A DNA stretch of 64,000 nt from Dinoroseobacter sp039192165. Lineage in GTDB: Bacteria; Pseudomonadota; Alphaproteobacteria; Rhodobacterales; Rhodobacteraceae. The DNA is taken from contig JBCCXD010000006.1 of the NCBI GenBank assembly GCA_039192165.1, positions 248,001 through 312,000 of the forward strand, given 5' to 3'. Below the pieces are notes generated by a model. The model saw only the letters and a list, made by a program, of their open reading frames with translations, had not been told where the DNA came from and searched no databases. The position numbers were made by a program, and so were the translations under genes. Below, one piece after another: positions 51,520 to 61,173 of the stretch; the first letter of the stretch is position 1, and every line of letters starts with the position of its first letter.

Positions 51520-53523
51520 CTAGCTCGCTTGCGCCTTTGAAAGTGGCTCCGGCGCAATTGCCGCGACTATGGCCGAGCGGTCTTCCTCGCCACGCGCCAG
51601 CGTGGTTTGCTCGTGGAGACGCTGTTCGTCAAGCTGACGCACACGGGAAACGACTTCGGCAGCGTCTTGTTCCGCATATCCAAGTGCCATCAGTCCCTTG
51701 GCCCCAAGTTCCAGCGCAGCGCTGTAGGTTTCGCGGATAATGACATCTGCGCCGCCGTCGGCAAGGCGCACGGCCTGGATACGGTCATACGCTCGCAAGA
51801 GCAGCTTTGCTGCCGGAAACTCTTTCCTGACCAGCTTGGCGATCGCGAGGGTCGCCTCAGGGTCATCGGTGGCCACAATGATCACAAGCGCCTCCGCGGC
51901 GCCTGCAGCCTGCAGAACATCCCGCCTTGTACCATCTCCGAAATGAACCCGAGCACCGAACCGTTCAGCTTCTCGAATCCGTTCCGCATCGTGATCGAGG
52001 AATGTCACCCGGGTATCCTCGGCAAGCAAGGACTGTCCAACCAGCTGACCGACGCGTCCAAATCCGATGACCAGGACAGCGCCCCCGGCATCATCATACG
52101 TCTCGTCTATATGCTCTCTGGACGGCTCACCTATGATCCGGCGGTAAAGCCGATCGGACTGAGACGAAAGCGCCATGGACAGGGTCACGATCGACACAAC
52201 GACAGACGTGGTTTCCACATCAAGGATCACCGCAGCACTGGCCGCGGCAAAAAGCACAAAGCCAAACTCGCCATGTTGCGCCATCGCCAGCGAAATTCGC
52301 AGCGACAACTGTTTGCCGGATCCGAAAACCCGGGACACGGCATAGATGGCGAGGCCTTTGAGGACCATAAGCAGAGGTACGGCGAGCACGATCAGCAGCC
52401 AGTTATCAGCCACGGCATCGAGATCCAGAAGCAAGCCAACTGCAATGAAAAACAGGCCGAGGAACAGGCCACGGAACGGTTCAATATCCGCCTCTACTTC
52501 ATGACGGAAGGCTGAGTCTGCGAGCATAACACCTGCAATGAAAGCTCCCATTGCATAGGAGAGACCTGCCAATGCCATGACAAGCGAGGCAAATATTACT
52601 ACACCCAGGCTTGCTGCAGTCATCAGTTCAGGTGTCCGCGTACGGGCAATCACCCGGAACATCGGGTCCAAACCATAACGGCCGACCAGAATAAGGAAGA
52701 CTATCGCACCAACGCCTGTTGCAACGGCGGCAACGTTCTCGCCCATGGTGGCATCGCCCGTTGTCGGTGCAATGAGAGTCACAAGCAGCAACAAAGGTAC
52801 AATCGCGAGGTCTTCAAAGAGCAAAACTGCAATCGCGGTTTCCCCAAACGGGGTCTTGCGTTCTCCGCCTTCGTCAATCTCACGCATAACCAGCGCTGTC
52901 GAGGAGAGTGCAAGCCCGAGACCAACGATCAGCGCAGCGCGCCAGTCAAGCCCAAACGCGTAGGCTGCTCCACCCAGCACGGCGGCGCAGGCTAGAACCT
53001 GCACCAGACCTCGACCGAATATGACCCCCCGCAGATCCCACAAGCGTTGGGGGCGGAATTCCAGCCCGATCACGAACAGGAACAAGACGACACCAAACTC
53101 CGCAAAATGCAGCAAGGCTTCTGGGTTTTTGGAGTATGACAGGTTCAGCGCCACTCCGGCAGCGACGCCCGCACCGAGGTATCCAATAACAGTGCCAAGA
53201 TTCAGCCTGTTGGCCAAAGGGACGAACAGGCACGCAAGCGCAATCAAGGCGAGTGCTTCCATGAAGCTCACCTCGAGAGAGGTTAGCCCAAAAGCTCCCG
53301 TTGGTTCCGCTGCGTGAGCAAACGAACTTGAGAGCGGGATAAAGACCACACAGAGCAAGATCGCTTTGAATTTTTTCGCTGCTGCCTGAGATAGATGGAG
53401 ATTTTGCATGGCTGGTTCGTTCCGTGCACGGCGTGCTGTTCTGTATTGCTCAACCACGCCGGCAAGCGCGGCGCGAACATCAAATAGCGAGGTGGCTAAG
53501 CCCCTGATCGTGCGTAATTTCAC
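51520..53523 (-). CDS. CPA2-family monovalent cation:proton antiporter with RCK domain (KefB/KefC type)
   Basis: A 667-residue protein. After an N-terminal extension of about 45 residues and a hydrophobic signal-like segment, about 12 transmembrane helices form the exchanger (about 85-470, with LGLALSSTALVMREIDEGGE and LLFEDLAIVPLLLLV holding the ion-binding Asp). An RCK/TrkA-N Rossmann domain follows (VLVIGFGRVGQLVGQSLLAE, about 485-600). It would expel K+ or Na+ against protons. The start is uncertain: GTG at 53523 has CGGAG close by, and an ATG at 53409 has no clear ribosome site. Confidence 0.9.
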   Translation of the reverse strand: MKLRTIRGLATSLFDVRAALAGVVEQYRTARRARNEPAMQNLHLSQAAAKKFKAILLCVVFIPLSSSFAHAAEPTGAFGLTSLEVSFMEALALIALACLFVPLANRLNLGTVIGYLGAGVAAGVALNLSYSKNPEALLHFAEFGVVLFLFVIGLEFRPQRLWDLRGVIFGRGLVQVLACAAVLGGAAYAFGLDWRAALIVGLGLALSSTALVMREIDEGGERKTPFGETAIAVLLFEDLAIVPLLLLVTLIAPTTGDATMGENVAAVATGVGAIVFLILVGRYGLDPMFRVIARTRTPELMTAASLGVVIFASLVMALAGLSYAMGAFIAGVMLADSAFRHEVEADIEPFRGLFLGLFFIAVGLLLDLDAVADNWLLIVLAVPLLMVLKGLAIYAVSRVFGSGKQLSLRISLAMAQHGEFGFVLFAAASAAVILDVETTSVVVSIVTLSMALSSQSDRLYRRIIGEPSREHIDETYDDAGGAVLVIGFGRVGQLVGQSLLAEDTRVTFLDHDAERIREAERFGARVHFGDGTRRDVLQAAGAAEALVIIVATDDPEATLAIAKLVRKEFPAAKLLLRAYDRIQAVRLADGGADVIIRETYSAALELGAKGLMALGYAEQDAAEVVSRVRQLDEQRLHEQTTLARGEEDRSAIVAAIAPEPLSKAQAS

Positions 53524-53799
53524 GAACTCCGAAGGCTGTGACGCGCTTTCGCCCTGCTCGAGTTAGTCTGGATTTCCAGAAAAGCCACTGACGCAACCCT
53601 GCGTAGAGCACGGGTGCCAGACGCGTTTCCAGTGTCAGCTTGACCCCAACGCAACTGGGCAGGATCCGTCACAACGGACCTTGCAGATACAACATCGGCC
53701 AAGGGCGTACAAGTTGGGACCTAGGGAGTGCTCGGGCAGACGGTCGCCGGGGAGACTTGAGTAGGTCTGCAAACTCGATTTTGATTTTTTTCCGAAGGT
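53524..53799. other. Intergenic region between antiporter and pqiC
   Basis: 276 bases downstream of pqiC and upstream of the antiporter gene, both leftward. I see no gene, strong hairpin or repeat. Confidence 0.4.
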
Positions 53800-54378
53800 T
53801 TAGCGCAAGGCTGCAATGATCTCGTCCGCCAAAAGAGCCAAAGCCGAAGACTGCGCTGAGGCGATTGCCTGCGGATCAGTGCCTGTGATTGGCACCGTCA
53901 GCGAAACGCGTTTGAGAGTATCGCGGACCTGACCATTCGGCGAGGAGACTGCAATCTGTCCCGCAAGAACGAAGACCCCATCTGCCCGAGCGACCAGCTG
54001 ATCGAAACGCACTTCCACTCTTGCATCCGGAGGATCGGACAACGGCCAGGGTTCCGTCGAAGTCCGCGCTGTGCTTCGCGCCTCAACACCGGCTGCGAGC
54101 GCCGCAGTTATTGCCCGATCGGGATCGTCGGCCCATTCGCCGGCTGTTGGAACCAGCGCACCCGTAATCCCGCCGCTCAAAATGCCGGGTCCGGCTGCGT
54201 AAGAAGGCAGGCTGACACGGCGCACCTCAACCGTTCGCGCCGAAACACGGGTTTTCGTTCCCGTTCCAGTTATGGGGTTAAGAGGGTAGCGCGGCCTCGG
54301 GCTCGTGGAACATCCCGCCGTCGCGATGGCGCCAGCCAGGACAGACAACAGGAATGTACGTCTGTGTGTTTTGATCAT
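53800..54378 (-). CDS. pqiC: PqiC-like ABC-type transport auxiliary lipoprotein
   Basis: A 192-residue lipoprotein with signal and lipobox (LSVLAGAIATAGCSTSPRPR), probably sorted to the outer membrane. The mature part matches the auxiliary-lipoprotein family: VEVRRVSLPSYAAGPGIL and later ARVEVRFDQLVARADGVFVL. With PqiA and PqiB it forms an envelope-spanning lipid-transport system. The ATG at 54378 lies 1 base after the pqiB stop. Confidence 0.85.
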   Translation of the reverse strand: MIKTHRRTFLLSVLAGAIATAGCSTSPRPRYPLNPITGTGTKTRVSARTVEVRRVSLPSYAAGPGILSGGITGALVPTAGEWADDPDRAITAALAAGVEARSTARTSTEPWPLSDPPDARVEVRFDQLVARADGVFVLAGQIAVSSPNGQVRDTLKRVSLTVPITGTDPQAIASAQSSALALLADEIIAALR

Positions 54379-54379
54379 C

Positions 54380-56482
54380 TCAGCGTCCAAATATCAGAGA
54401 ATTGGGGGAACGTTGGATTTCACGGGCAAGCTGTGACATCGCACGTGCCGCGGCTGTGATTTCGCGCAATGCAGTCAGCGTTTCGGTATTGACGTCGGAC
54501 TGGGCGCCATAGGCGGCCACGAGAGCCTCCGCCTCACGCACTAAGTCGTCGATGCGTTGCGTGACCGACGGAAGAGTATCGGCAGCATCGGCTATGGAGT
54601 CTGCGGCCTCCGCAGCCGACTGCATGGCCTCGTTGGCGTTGGCGATCAACCCTCCGGCGCGCAGATCTTCAAGTGTAGCGCGCAACTCTTGAAGGGTTGT
54701 GTTCAGGTTGGGCACAAGATCCTGAGCTTCGGACGCTCCGACAATCGCTTCCGCACTGTCGAGGAATTCTCGCGCCGCCCGGATCAATTCATCCGCTTCC
54801 AGGGCCTCTGCCTGCGCCGCAAGATCGCGCAGATCGTCGACCAAAGCGGGTGTCTGCTCGGCCGCAGCGGCAAGATCAGCGCTCGCTTCCGCGGCATTCG
54901 CAAGAACTATGGAGAGATTTGCAAGCGCCTGATCCTGACGCAAATCTGAAATGACTTCGCGAATGTCAGTGGCGATGGCGCGCAACTCGCCCGGGAGCGC
55001 AATTGAGTCCGGACCACTCACAACGTCGCGTGCTGCCTCAAACAGATCGACGGCGGCGGCCGGAGCATCGCGCAAGGCCGGATCTGCAGCAAACCCCTCG
55101 ATGCTCGCCAAGGTTCTGATTGCCTGCTCCATCAGAGCTTCAATCGGCAATTCAGTAATTCGGGTCAGGACGCCTTCGGCCGTGGCAGAAAAATCAGGCA
55201 GGTCAACCTCGACAGAGGGAATACGCGGTGCTGGTTGCGCGTCCCGGTCAAGCGTCGCGTCCGGCGCATCAGGAACGGACGCCAGCTCTACAGTCAGCCT
55301 GTCGCTCAAAAAACCAGATGTGGCCAGTCGAGCTCGCAGACCGGATGCAATGGCGGTTTCAAGGAAATCGAGAGTGGCCGCAGTATCCGCATCACTAGGA
55401 AGGCCGAGCAGAACGGGATCTAGGGAAATGTTTGCGATCAGCTCAAGATCTCCGGTCGCAGCCTCCGGATCAGTCACCACCGCCGACAGTGATGTGACCT
55501 CCCCAACCTCGAGGCCACCGAACTGAACCGCCGCGCCGGGTCGGAGTCCCGCGATTGTATCCCCGAATGCGACCGAAAGCCTGACGCCGCCATATCCCCT
55601 GGACGAAAGACGCGCACGACGAGCTGCTGGTTCGTCGGGGAATACATCAAAAATACGGTCTGGCGGGACCGGCTGACCATCCTCGAAGACGTTGTCAAAG
55701 GCGACACCACCAGCGAGCAAAGCTGCAACACTATCAACTTCAAGCGAAATACCCTGCGTGCCGATGGCGACAGAGAACCCGGATGTGTCCCAAAACCTGG
55801 TAGCCGAAGAGATCCTCTGGTCGTGAGGGCTCTCGATGAAGGCATCGATCAAGACCGCATCGCCCGCTCGCGTAAGACGAGGTGTTTCCAGGCGCCCCAC
55901 CTCGACACCGCGAAACAGTATCGGAGCTCCTTCACCAAGGCCGGCACCATCCGGTGCACGCAGTGTAATGCTGCGTCCGGCACGCCCAGGAACAGCTAGA
56001 GGCGGGCGCTCAAGGCCCTCGAAGCGGGTGCGTGGTATCCCGCGCTCTTCGTCCCATGCACCGGCGATGTAGACACCGCTTAAGACAGTACCCAGGCCGG
56101 TGATGCCGCGGGCGGAGACTTCGGGGCGAACCACCCAGAACGTGGCGCTTTCGTCGAGAAAGGGTGCAATCTCGTTGTTTACGCGCGCGGTGACAACAAC
56201 GTTTACCAGATCATCCGTGAAATTGACCCGCTCAACCGTTCCGATGACGACATCGCGAAAGCGCAACGATGTCTCGCCCGCATTCACACCTTCGGCGCTG
56301 GCAAACAGGATCTCGATTTGCACACCACGTTGCGACCACGACTGCCACGCCAGCGCGAGTGAAATAATGAGCGCTGCAATGGGAACGAGCCATACGAGAG
56401 ACAAATTCCGCCACGCCGATTTTGACGGAGGAGATACCTGCATCTCGGCCGGACGCGGTGCTGGGTCTTCGGAGTCGCTCAT
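54380..56482 (-). CDS. pqiB: PqiB-like MCE-domain protein
   Basis: A 700-residue inner-membrane-anchored protein with one N-terminal helix (LSLVWLVPIAALIISLALAW) and three MCE domains, starting near GVQIEILFASAEGVNAGETS, SITLRAPDGAGLGEGAPILF and GVRLSVAFGDTIAGLRPGAA. A long Ala-rich coiled-coil region (about 430-690) follows, as in PqiB, whose hexamer makes a needle across the periplasm for phospholipid movement. The start overlaps the second pqiA gene by ATGA. Confidence 0.93.
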   Translation of the reverse strand: MSDSEDPAPRPAEMQVSPPSKSAWRNLSLVWLVPIAALIISLALAWQSWSQRGVQIEILFASAEGVNAGETSLRFRDVVIGTVERVNFTDDLVNVVVTARVNNEIAPFLDESATFWVVRPEVSARGITGLGTVLSGVYIAGAWDEERGIPRTRFEGLERPPLAVPGRAGRSITLRAPDGAGLGEGAPILFRGVEVGRLETPRLTRAGDAVLIDAFIESPHDQRISSATRFWDTSGFSVAIGTQGISLEVDSVAALLAGGVAFDNVFEDGQPVPPDRIFDVFPDEPAARRARLSSRGYGGVRLSVAFGDTIAGLRPGAAVQFGGLEVGEVTSLSAVVTDPEAATGDLELIANISLDPVLLGLPSDADTAATLDFLETAIASGLRARLATSGFLSDRLTVELASVPDAPDATLDRDAQPAPRIPSVEVDLPDFSATAEGVLTRITELPIEALMEQAIRTLASIEGFAADPALRDAPAAAVDLFEAARDVVSGPDSIALPGELRAIATDIREVISDLRQDQALANLSIVLANAAEASADLAAAAEQTPALVDDLRDLAAQAEALEADELIRAAREFLDSAEAIVGASEAQDLVPNLNTTLQELRATLEDLRAGGLIANANEAMQSAAEAADSIADAADTLPSVTQRIDDLVREAEALVAAYGAQSDVNTETLTALREITAAARAMSQLAREIQRSPNSLIFGR

Positions 56483-57165
56483 CTGCTTGTGTTCTTTTCG
56501 CTGGCTTTGTCGGCTTGTCCAGTGTTTTGCGCCGCATCCCAGATGAGGCGTGGATCAAAACTCTGCGCTGCCAGCATCGTGAAGGCAACGGACAAGGCAA
56601 AACTTGCTGCCGCTATTCCCGGGTTGATGGCAACGGCAAAGTCGAGCTGGACAAGCGCCGTGAGGATTGCCACGACGAACACGTCGATCATTGACCAGCG
56701 GCCTATGAACTCAACAACTTCATAAAGCTTCATCCTGTCATGGTTGGACAGCCGCGTGCGCCCTTCGAGGGTGATGGCGAGATAGGCAATCGCAATGAAC
56801 TTTGAAATCGGGATCATGACCGAGGCTACAAAAACAACAAAAGCCACGCCGTAAGAGCCATACTCAACAAGTTCGATCACACCGCCGACAATGGTGCTCT
56901 CCTGGGTTCTGCCGAATACGCTTGTTCGCAGCATTGGCCAGATATTCGCGGGAATATAGGCAATCAGACCGGCAATGAGCCAGGCCCAGACCGGCTGCAA
57001 CCCTGCCCTGCCCCTGGTTGGGAGCGTCGTGCCACAGCGTGCGCAGACCGTCGAGCCCACCGGGTTGGCGCGACCACACATGCGGCAGCCCACGTACCCA
57101 GCCTCGCGCGCTGTCAGGATTCTGTGTTGCGTTGCGCCAGAGTCTTCCAAACCGTGAACCTGCAC
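56479..57165 (-). CDS. pqiA: PqiA-family membrane protein, C-terminal half type
   Basis: A 228-residue protein corresponding to one half of E. coli PqiA, which holds two such units. A zinc-ribbon start (GCRMCGRANPVGSTVCARCG) precedes four helices; AYIPANIWPMLRTSVFG and SMIDVFVVAILTALVQLDFA are typical blocks. The start at 57165 overlaps the preceding gene by 52 bases; a later Met would cut the zinc ribbon, so the longer form is kept. Confidence 0.88.
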   Translation of the reverse strand: MQVHGLEDSGATQHRILTAREAGYVGCRMCGRANPVGSTVCARCGTTLPTRGRAGLQPVWAWLIAGLIAYIPANIWPMLRTSVFGRTQESTIVGGVIELVEYGSYGVAFVVFVASVMIPISKFIAIAYLAITLEGRTRLSNHDRMKLYEVVEFIGRWSMIDVFVVAILTALVQLDFAVAINPGIAAASFALSVAFTMLAAQSFDPRLIWDAAQNTGQADKASEKNTSR

Positions 57166-57794
57166 ATGAAAGTGTCCTTCAGGACCGTGATCAGCACCAG
57201 GGCCGCCAGGGCCCAGAACGCCGGCCCGATTTCGACCCGGGCAATCCCGGCAACCTTAACCAGCGCAACGGCAACCCCGATGATGAAAATCTCCGCCATT
57301 GACCAGGGCTTGACCTTTTCGGCGATCCTGAACGCGGTTCTGGCATGCTGTGCCGGATGCCATCCAAGAGCCATCGGCGCGAACACGTAGACAAGCGCAG
57401 CCAGTCTCAGAACCGGCAACGCAACAATCAATATTGCAACTGCAAGCGAAAGCAGAACCATGGGCCCTTTCGAAAACGCAAGGATCGCATCGAGTATTGA
57501 TGCCTTGTGTTCAAGACCATGCGAATGCAGATCAAGAAATGGAAAGAAGATCGCCCCCACCATCAAAACCAGCGCCGCCAAGGCCAGCATAGTGATACGG
57601 GTCATTGCACCGGTGTGGTGCGCCGCCAAGACTGTTCCGCAGCGCTGGCAGCGCCCGGTGCAGTCATCAGGAAGATCCCTGTCATAGTGCAACGCGTCGC
57701 ATTCTGGGCATGCAATAAGGGATGCCGATGCATCCAAAGTCAGAGCATCTGAATCTTCAGTTCTCTTCGGGTCGACCGGCTCTCGCACGGACAT
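57114..57794 (-). CDS. pqiA: PqiA-family membrane protein, N-terminal half type
   Basis: A 226-residue protein forming the other PqiA half. A zinc ribbon (IACPECDALHYDRDLP with CTGRCQRCGTVL) is followed by four helices with FFPFLDLHSHGLEHKASIL and PWSMAEIFIIGVAVALVKVA. It opens the four-gene pqi operon. Splitting PqiA in two genes is usual in this bacterial group. Confidence 0.88.
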   Translation of the reverse strand: MSVREPVDPKRTEDSDALTLDASASLIACPECDALHYDRDLPDDCTGRCQRCGTVLAAHHTGAMTRITMLALAALVLMVGAIFFPFLDLHSHGLEHKASILDAILAFSKGPMVLLSLAVAILIVALPVLRLAALVYVFAPMALGWHPAQHARTAFRIAEKVKPWSMAEIFIIGVAVALVKVAGIARVEIGPAFWALAALVLITVLKDTFMCRFTVWKTLAQRNTES

Positions 57795-58310
57795 GAACAG
57801 TTGCCCCCTTGCTCATAAGGCTTTTCGGACAGCTTCAGTCTATGCGTGCGACTGTGGCGGTCAATTTCTCCTCGAACAAGCCCCATTCCAAGCAAGCCTG
57901 GCAAAGATAAGAAGACCGCAATGATCCAGTTGCAGTGCCATTTGAGTCCGCAGCGCGCGCCAGGATCTGCGCCTGAGCCTAATGCCCCGGGTCCAAGCGC
58001 ACTCCGATATCGCGAAATACTGATAGCCTTAGCGGCTCTTCCCAGATCTGTTCATATTCGCCGCGAGAACTTTCTGAACTGCACCATCTAGGGTTCCTCC
58101 GAGGGGGGCACTGTCACTTCGAGGGTGGGGCGTCAGAGACTTGGCTGCTACTGTCCGAGATAGCCAATAGAGCCAGATTTGCGGCGGGGACTTTTATATC
58201 TGGCAAGAGGGCGCTCTTCTCTTCGCTGCAACCGCCCTGCCCAAGGGTCGAAGCTCATTTGTGACAGGCCTGGAGCAGACCGCGCCTCGTCAGGGCGCGC
58301 GCGTGAGGGG
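57795..58310. other. 516-base intergenic region
   Basis: The region lies between the leftward pqi operon and the 3' end of the leftward barrel gene. GC-rich inverted repeats near 58290-58310 (CGCGCC/GGCGCG) could end the barrel-gene transcript, but no T run follows. I found no convincing gene or RNA. Confidence 0.4.
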
Positions 58311-59144
58311 TCACTGCGACAGGATATTCAACGCGAATCTCAACTGCCAGTCGAATGCATCGTTGGGGGACTCCAGAAGAGCGTAGGCCCCCAAGTTAAA
58401 TGTAACCGCCAGACCCGAGGGCCGAAGCAATGTCTTACCTGCAGTGAGACCGAGCGGGACAGTCCAGGCGTCATCAGAGCTATCGGCAGACCAGTCGTAG
58501 CTGATTTGCGCATTGTAGCCGATAAACCAGTCGCCGATCCCCGGGCTTGTCAGGTTGTAATAGATGATCGGTTGAATCGTTGTCGTGCTGTAATCATCCT
58601 CGCCCCACAGGTGGTTGGCGAGCCCGCCGACGGCCCATGGACCGAAGAAACCAAAGGCCCCTCCTACAATCCCGCCTCCATTCCCGGCCGCTTGCTGTTC
58701 GTCATCTTGATGAGTGCTCAAAGAGACTTGCGGGCCGAACCCGTACCTGAAAGGGCCGATTGTTGAATTTGGGACGTAAAAGAGTTGCACGATACTGTCT
58801 GAAACGCCGAATTCAGTGTCTAGTTCGCCGGAAGGGACATCCGGCACAGGCACGCCCAATATCGGCACGATGCCTCTCAATACAAGAGCGCCCCAATCCT
58901 CTGACAGCAACGTCAGAACCCCCTGAACTTCATTATTATACAGGGTTTCGTCGCTGGCCGTTCTGAAACTAAGCGTGTTGTCGAAGAAGATTCCGTTAAC
59001 TTCTGCGGTCGGGTCTTGCGCTGCGCGTGTGGCCTGGCACTGCGCATCGCACAAAGCGTCTTCCTCCTGAGCCAGGGCGAAAGAAGCGCTTGTGAGCACC
59101 GCGACCACGACACCGAGTGTGATAGGAGTAGTGCGAAGTATCAT
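58311..59144 (-). CDS. Outer-membrane beta-barrel protein (Phenol_MetA_deg-like)
   Basis: A 277-residue exported protein with a signal peptide (about 1-24, ending SASFALA). The mature protein is rich in alternating hydrophobic strands; VPLGLTAGKTLLRPSGLAVT and FNLGAYALLESPNDAFDWQL at the end match the PF13557-type barrels often linked to aromatic or hydrophobic compound uptake. The start at 59144 follows AGAGGAAA. It lies 112 bases after the AhpD-like secreted gene on the same strand and may share its transcript. Confidence 0.7.
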   Translation of the reverse strand: MILRTTPITLGVVVAVLTSASFALAQEEDALCDAQCQATRAAQDPTAEVNGIFFDNTLSFRTASDETLYNNEVQGVLTLLSEDWGALVLRGIVPILGVPVPDVPSGELDTEFGVSDSIVQLFYVPNSTIGPFRYGFGPQVSLSTHQDDEQQAAGNGGGIVGGAFGFFGPWAVGGLANHLWGEDDYSTTTIQPIIYYNLTSPGIGDWFIGYNAQISYDWSADSSDDAWTVPLGLTAGKTLLRPSGLAVTFNLGAYALLESPNDAFDWQLRFALNILSQ

Positions 59145-59256
59145 CGCTTTTTCCTCTAGAACTCTGACTTGTCGCAACAGCTGAGATGCGGCTTGCGCGC
59201 CGAGACACGGCCTGGACCTGCTCCACACCGTAGGGCTACGCGACAAGCAGGTTCCT

Positions 59257-61173
59257 TTAGCTCAGGGGATCCAGTGGATCGGTGCCTGCCGCTAGTTCGC
59301 TTGGATCATCGCGGCCGTCTGCGTCTGAGTCTGCCTTGTAAGGGAAAGTCCCGTTGGCGAGTTCGGTCGCGTTGGGGATACCGTCGCCATCGATGTCATC
59401 GTCGGCGGCGTCCTCGATACCATCGCGGTCGGTGTCGGCCCAACGCGCAGGATCATCCGGAAACCCATCGAAGAAGTCCTCGACGCCATCCATATCGGCA
59501 TCGACTGCCTTGGGAACGAAGTGGCCTGTCCAGTCCGTGGCGTCGTCGGGGATTTTACCGATGTTGATCTCATAGATGAGCAGGTCGAAGAGCTGGCTCA
59601 TGTGGTTTGGCCGCTGCTCGCTGGGCAAGCCAAGGTGCACGCCCGGGCGCCACCCTTCTGAACCCAGATGCCGAAGCGCCCAGGACATGCTGATCTGGTC
59701 GGTGACAGTTGCCATCGACTGCATAGAGCCGGACAGCCACGCCAACAGAACGGGGATCGCAACGATCTCTTGAACCTGGCGGTCGCTGAAGTGCCGGCGA
59801 AGCTCCTCAATATGCGCGGACGTGACACGAGAGGGCAGCCTCGCCGCGTCGCGGGCAAACCTCAGGCGTGCGAGGTCTGCAGCACTAAGCCCCTCCGCGC
59901 GCTCAAAATCCATGAGCGAGCGGATATAGGCAATGAGCGGTTCGCGGTCCTCCAGAGGGATTTCTTCGTGAAAAGAATCCGCTTCGGTGTAGTCCCAGAT
60001 GCCAAACGCGCCATGGGCCTGGCAATGCACGCAACCGCTGGTGAGCTGGTAGACAAAGAACATCGACCAGATTTCCGTATACGTCATCGTGCGTTCTGCC
60101 TGGAGGATGTACTCGTCCATATCCAGCGTCCCGAAGGCGGCCCCGCGGTGCCAATAGGTGTCGAATTGACTGCGGTCGCTGTACGGGACGGACGCCTCCG
60201 GCTCGATGGGACCCGTGTAGTAATCGTAGTCATACGCGGCTGCGTTGAAAGGCGGTGTGCTCTCAGGGGGAAGATTTGCATCACGAGCGCCAGGCGCTTC
60301 CCACTCAAGGTAGGTGCTGGGAAAAGCGTCGAAAGGTTCCTCGATGCCATCCTGGTCGCCATCGAATGTGATCGGGGACACGCCATAGCCGGTGATGAAA
60401 TTTACCCAATCACTGGAGAAAACAGGATCGACAGCGCCAAGGTCATCGCGCACCCACGTGGCGTTGATCTCGGCGACAGCCGAGGTGAGAGCGTCACCCA
60501 CAAGAGGATTGGCGCGCTGTTCCTCAGGAGAGGTGGGAGCATTGTGCCCGAGCTCCCAGCCGACCGCCGCAAGGTTTTCTGACGCCCAATCCACGGTTTC
60601 CTGATCTGTGACGATGGGCAAGACGGCGTCGTGTGTGGCCTTTGTAAGGTTGATTGCCCCGAGCTGCATCAGTTCCGCAATCTGCCGGTCGATGTAGTGG
60701 CTCCGAAGGAGCGCATGAATGTCGGCAGAGACCGTGATCGGGTAGCTGCCAACGACATCAATGTAGCGAAAGGCCGCCTGCAGACCCGCGTCTTCGAGTG
60801 TGTCAACGTAATTGGGATCGAAGACTGCATGGATTTCCTCGAGCGGCACGCCGAGCAGCGACAATTGATAGGCCGACCGTGCAGTGTGATGCCCACTCCC
60901 CGCAAGGATCATCTGGCGCAGCGTAAGGCGCCACTTCGTTTCTGCATCAAACGTACTGTCAGCGTGAATCATCGCGTCGGCGATCAGCATGCCCTCGTAG
61001 AAGTCACGCAAATTCGTGATGTCGATAAGATGCCGATCGTAGTAGCCCATCGCCTGATCTTCAGCAGGGGCCGGAGGGGCGTCCGCGGCAAACGCAGGCG
61101 CTAGCCAAAGCAAGCCAGTCAGCGCGGTGCTGGCGAGAAGTGATTTTGATAGCATTTTCGAGTTGTCCTTCAT
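59257..61173 (-). CDS. Secreted tandem AhpD/CMD-like protein with calcium-binding-type repeats
   Basis: A 638-residue exported protein, signal peptide about 1-30 (ending APAFAADA). It is built from two copies of one unit. Each has an AhpD/carboxymuconolactone-decarboxylase-like helical domain, a TDQ segment and then a D-x-D-x-D-G motif. Unit 2 has the redox motif TSGCVHCQAHG (Cys381, Cys384, His387); the matching place in unit 1 is GSGHHTARS (Ser93, His96, Arg99), so unit 1 looks inactive. DGDQDGIEEPFDAFP (271-285) matches DADMDGVEDFFDGFP (558-572), followed by more thrombospondin-type-3-like motifs to the end. The stop of the NTF2-like gene overlaps the start by ATGA; an ATG at 61155 after AAGGA is an alternative. 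The function is unknown. Confidence 0.75.
   Translation of the reverse strand: MKDNSKMLSKSLLASTALTGLLWLAPAFAADAPPAPAEDQAMGYYDRHLIDITNLRDFYEGMLIADAMIHADSTFDAETKWRLTLRQMILAGSGHHTARSAYQLSLLGVPLEEIHAVFDPNYVDTLEDAGLQAAFRYIDVVGSYPITVSADIHALLRSHYIDRQIAELMQLGAINLTKATHDAVLPIVTDQETVDWASENLAAVGWELGHNAPTSPEEQRANPLVGDALTSAVAEINATWVRDDLGAVDPVFSSDWVNFITGYGVSPITFDGDQDGIEEPFDAFPSTYLEWEAPGARDANLPPESTPPFNAAAYDYDYYTGPIEPEASVPYSDRSQFDTYWHRGAAFGTLDMDEYILQAERTMTYTEIWSMFFVYQLTSGCVHCQAHGAFGIWDYTEADSFHEEIPLEDREPLIAYIRSLMDFERAEGLSAADLARLRFARDAARLPSRVTSAHIEELRRHFSDRQVQEIVAIPVLLAWLSGSMQSMATVTDQISMSWALRHLGSEGWRPGVHLGLPSEQRPNHMSQLFDLLIYEINIGKIPDDATDWTGHFVPKAVDADMDGVEDFFDGFPDDPARWADTDRDGIEDAADDDIDGDGIPNATELANGTFPYKADSDADGRDDPSELAAGTDPLDPLS

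Noticed and set aside
57114..57794. Split pqiA taken as a frameshifted gene
   Set aside because: Each half has its own zinc ribbon and four helices, and separate half-length pqiA genes are common in this group, so a broken gene is unlikely.
58179..58766. Plus-strand frame of 195 codons
   Set aside because: Most of it is antisense to the outer-membrane barrel gene, and the product is unrecognisable.
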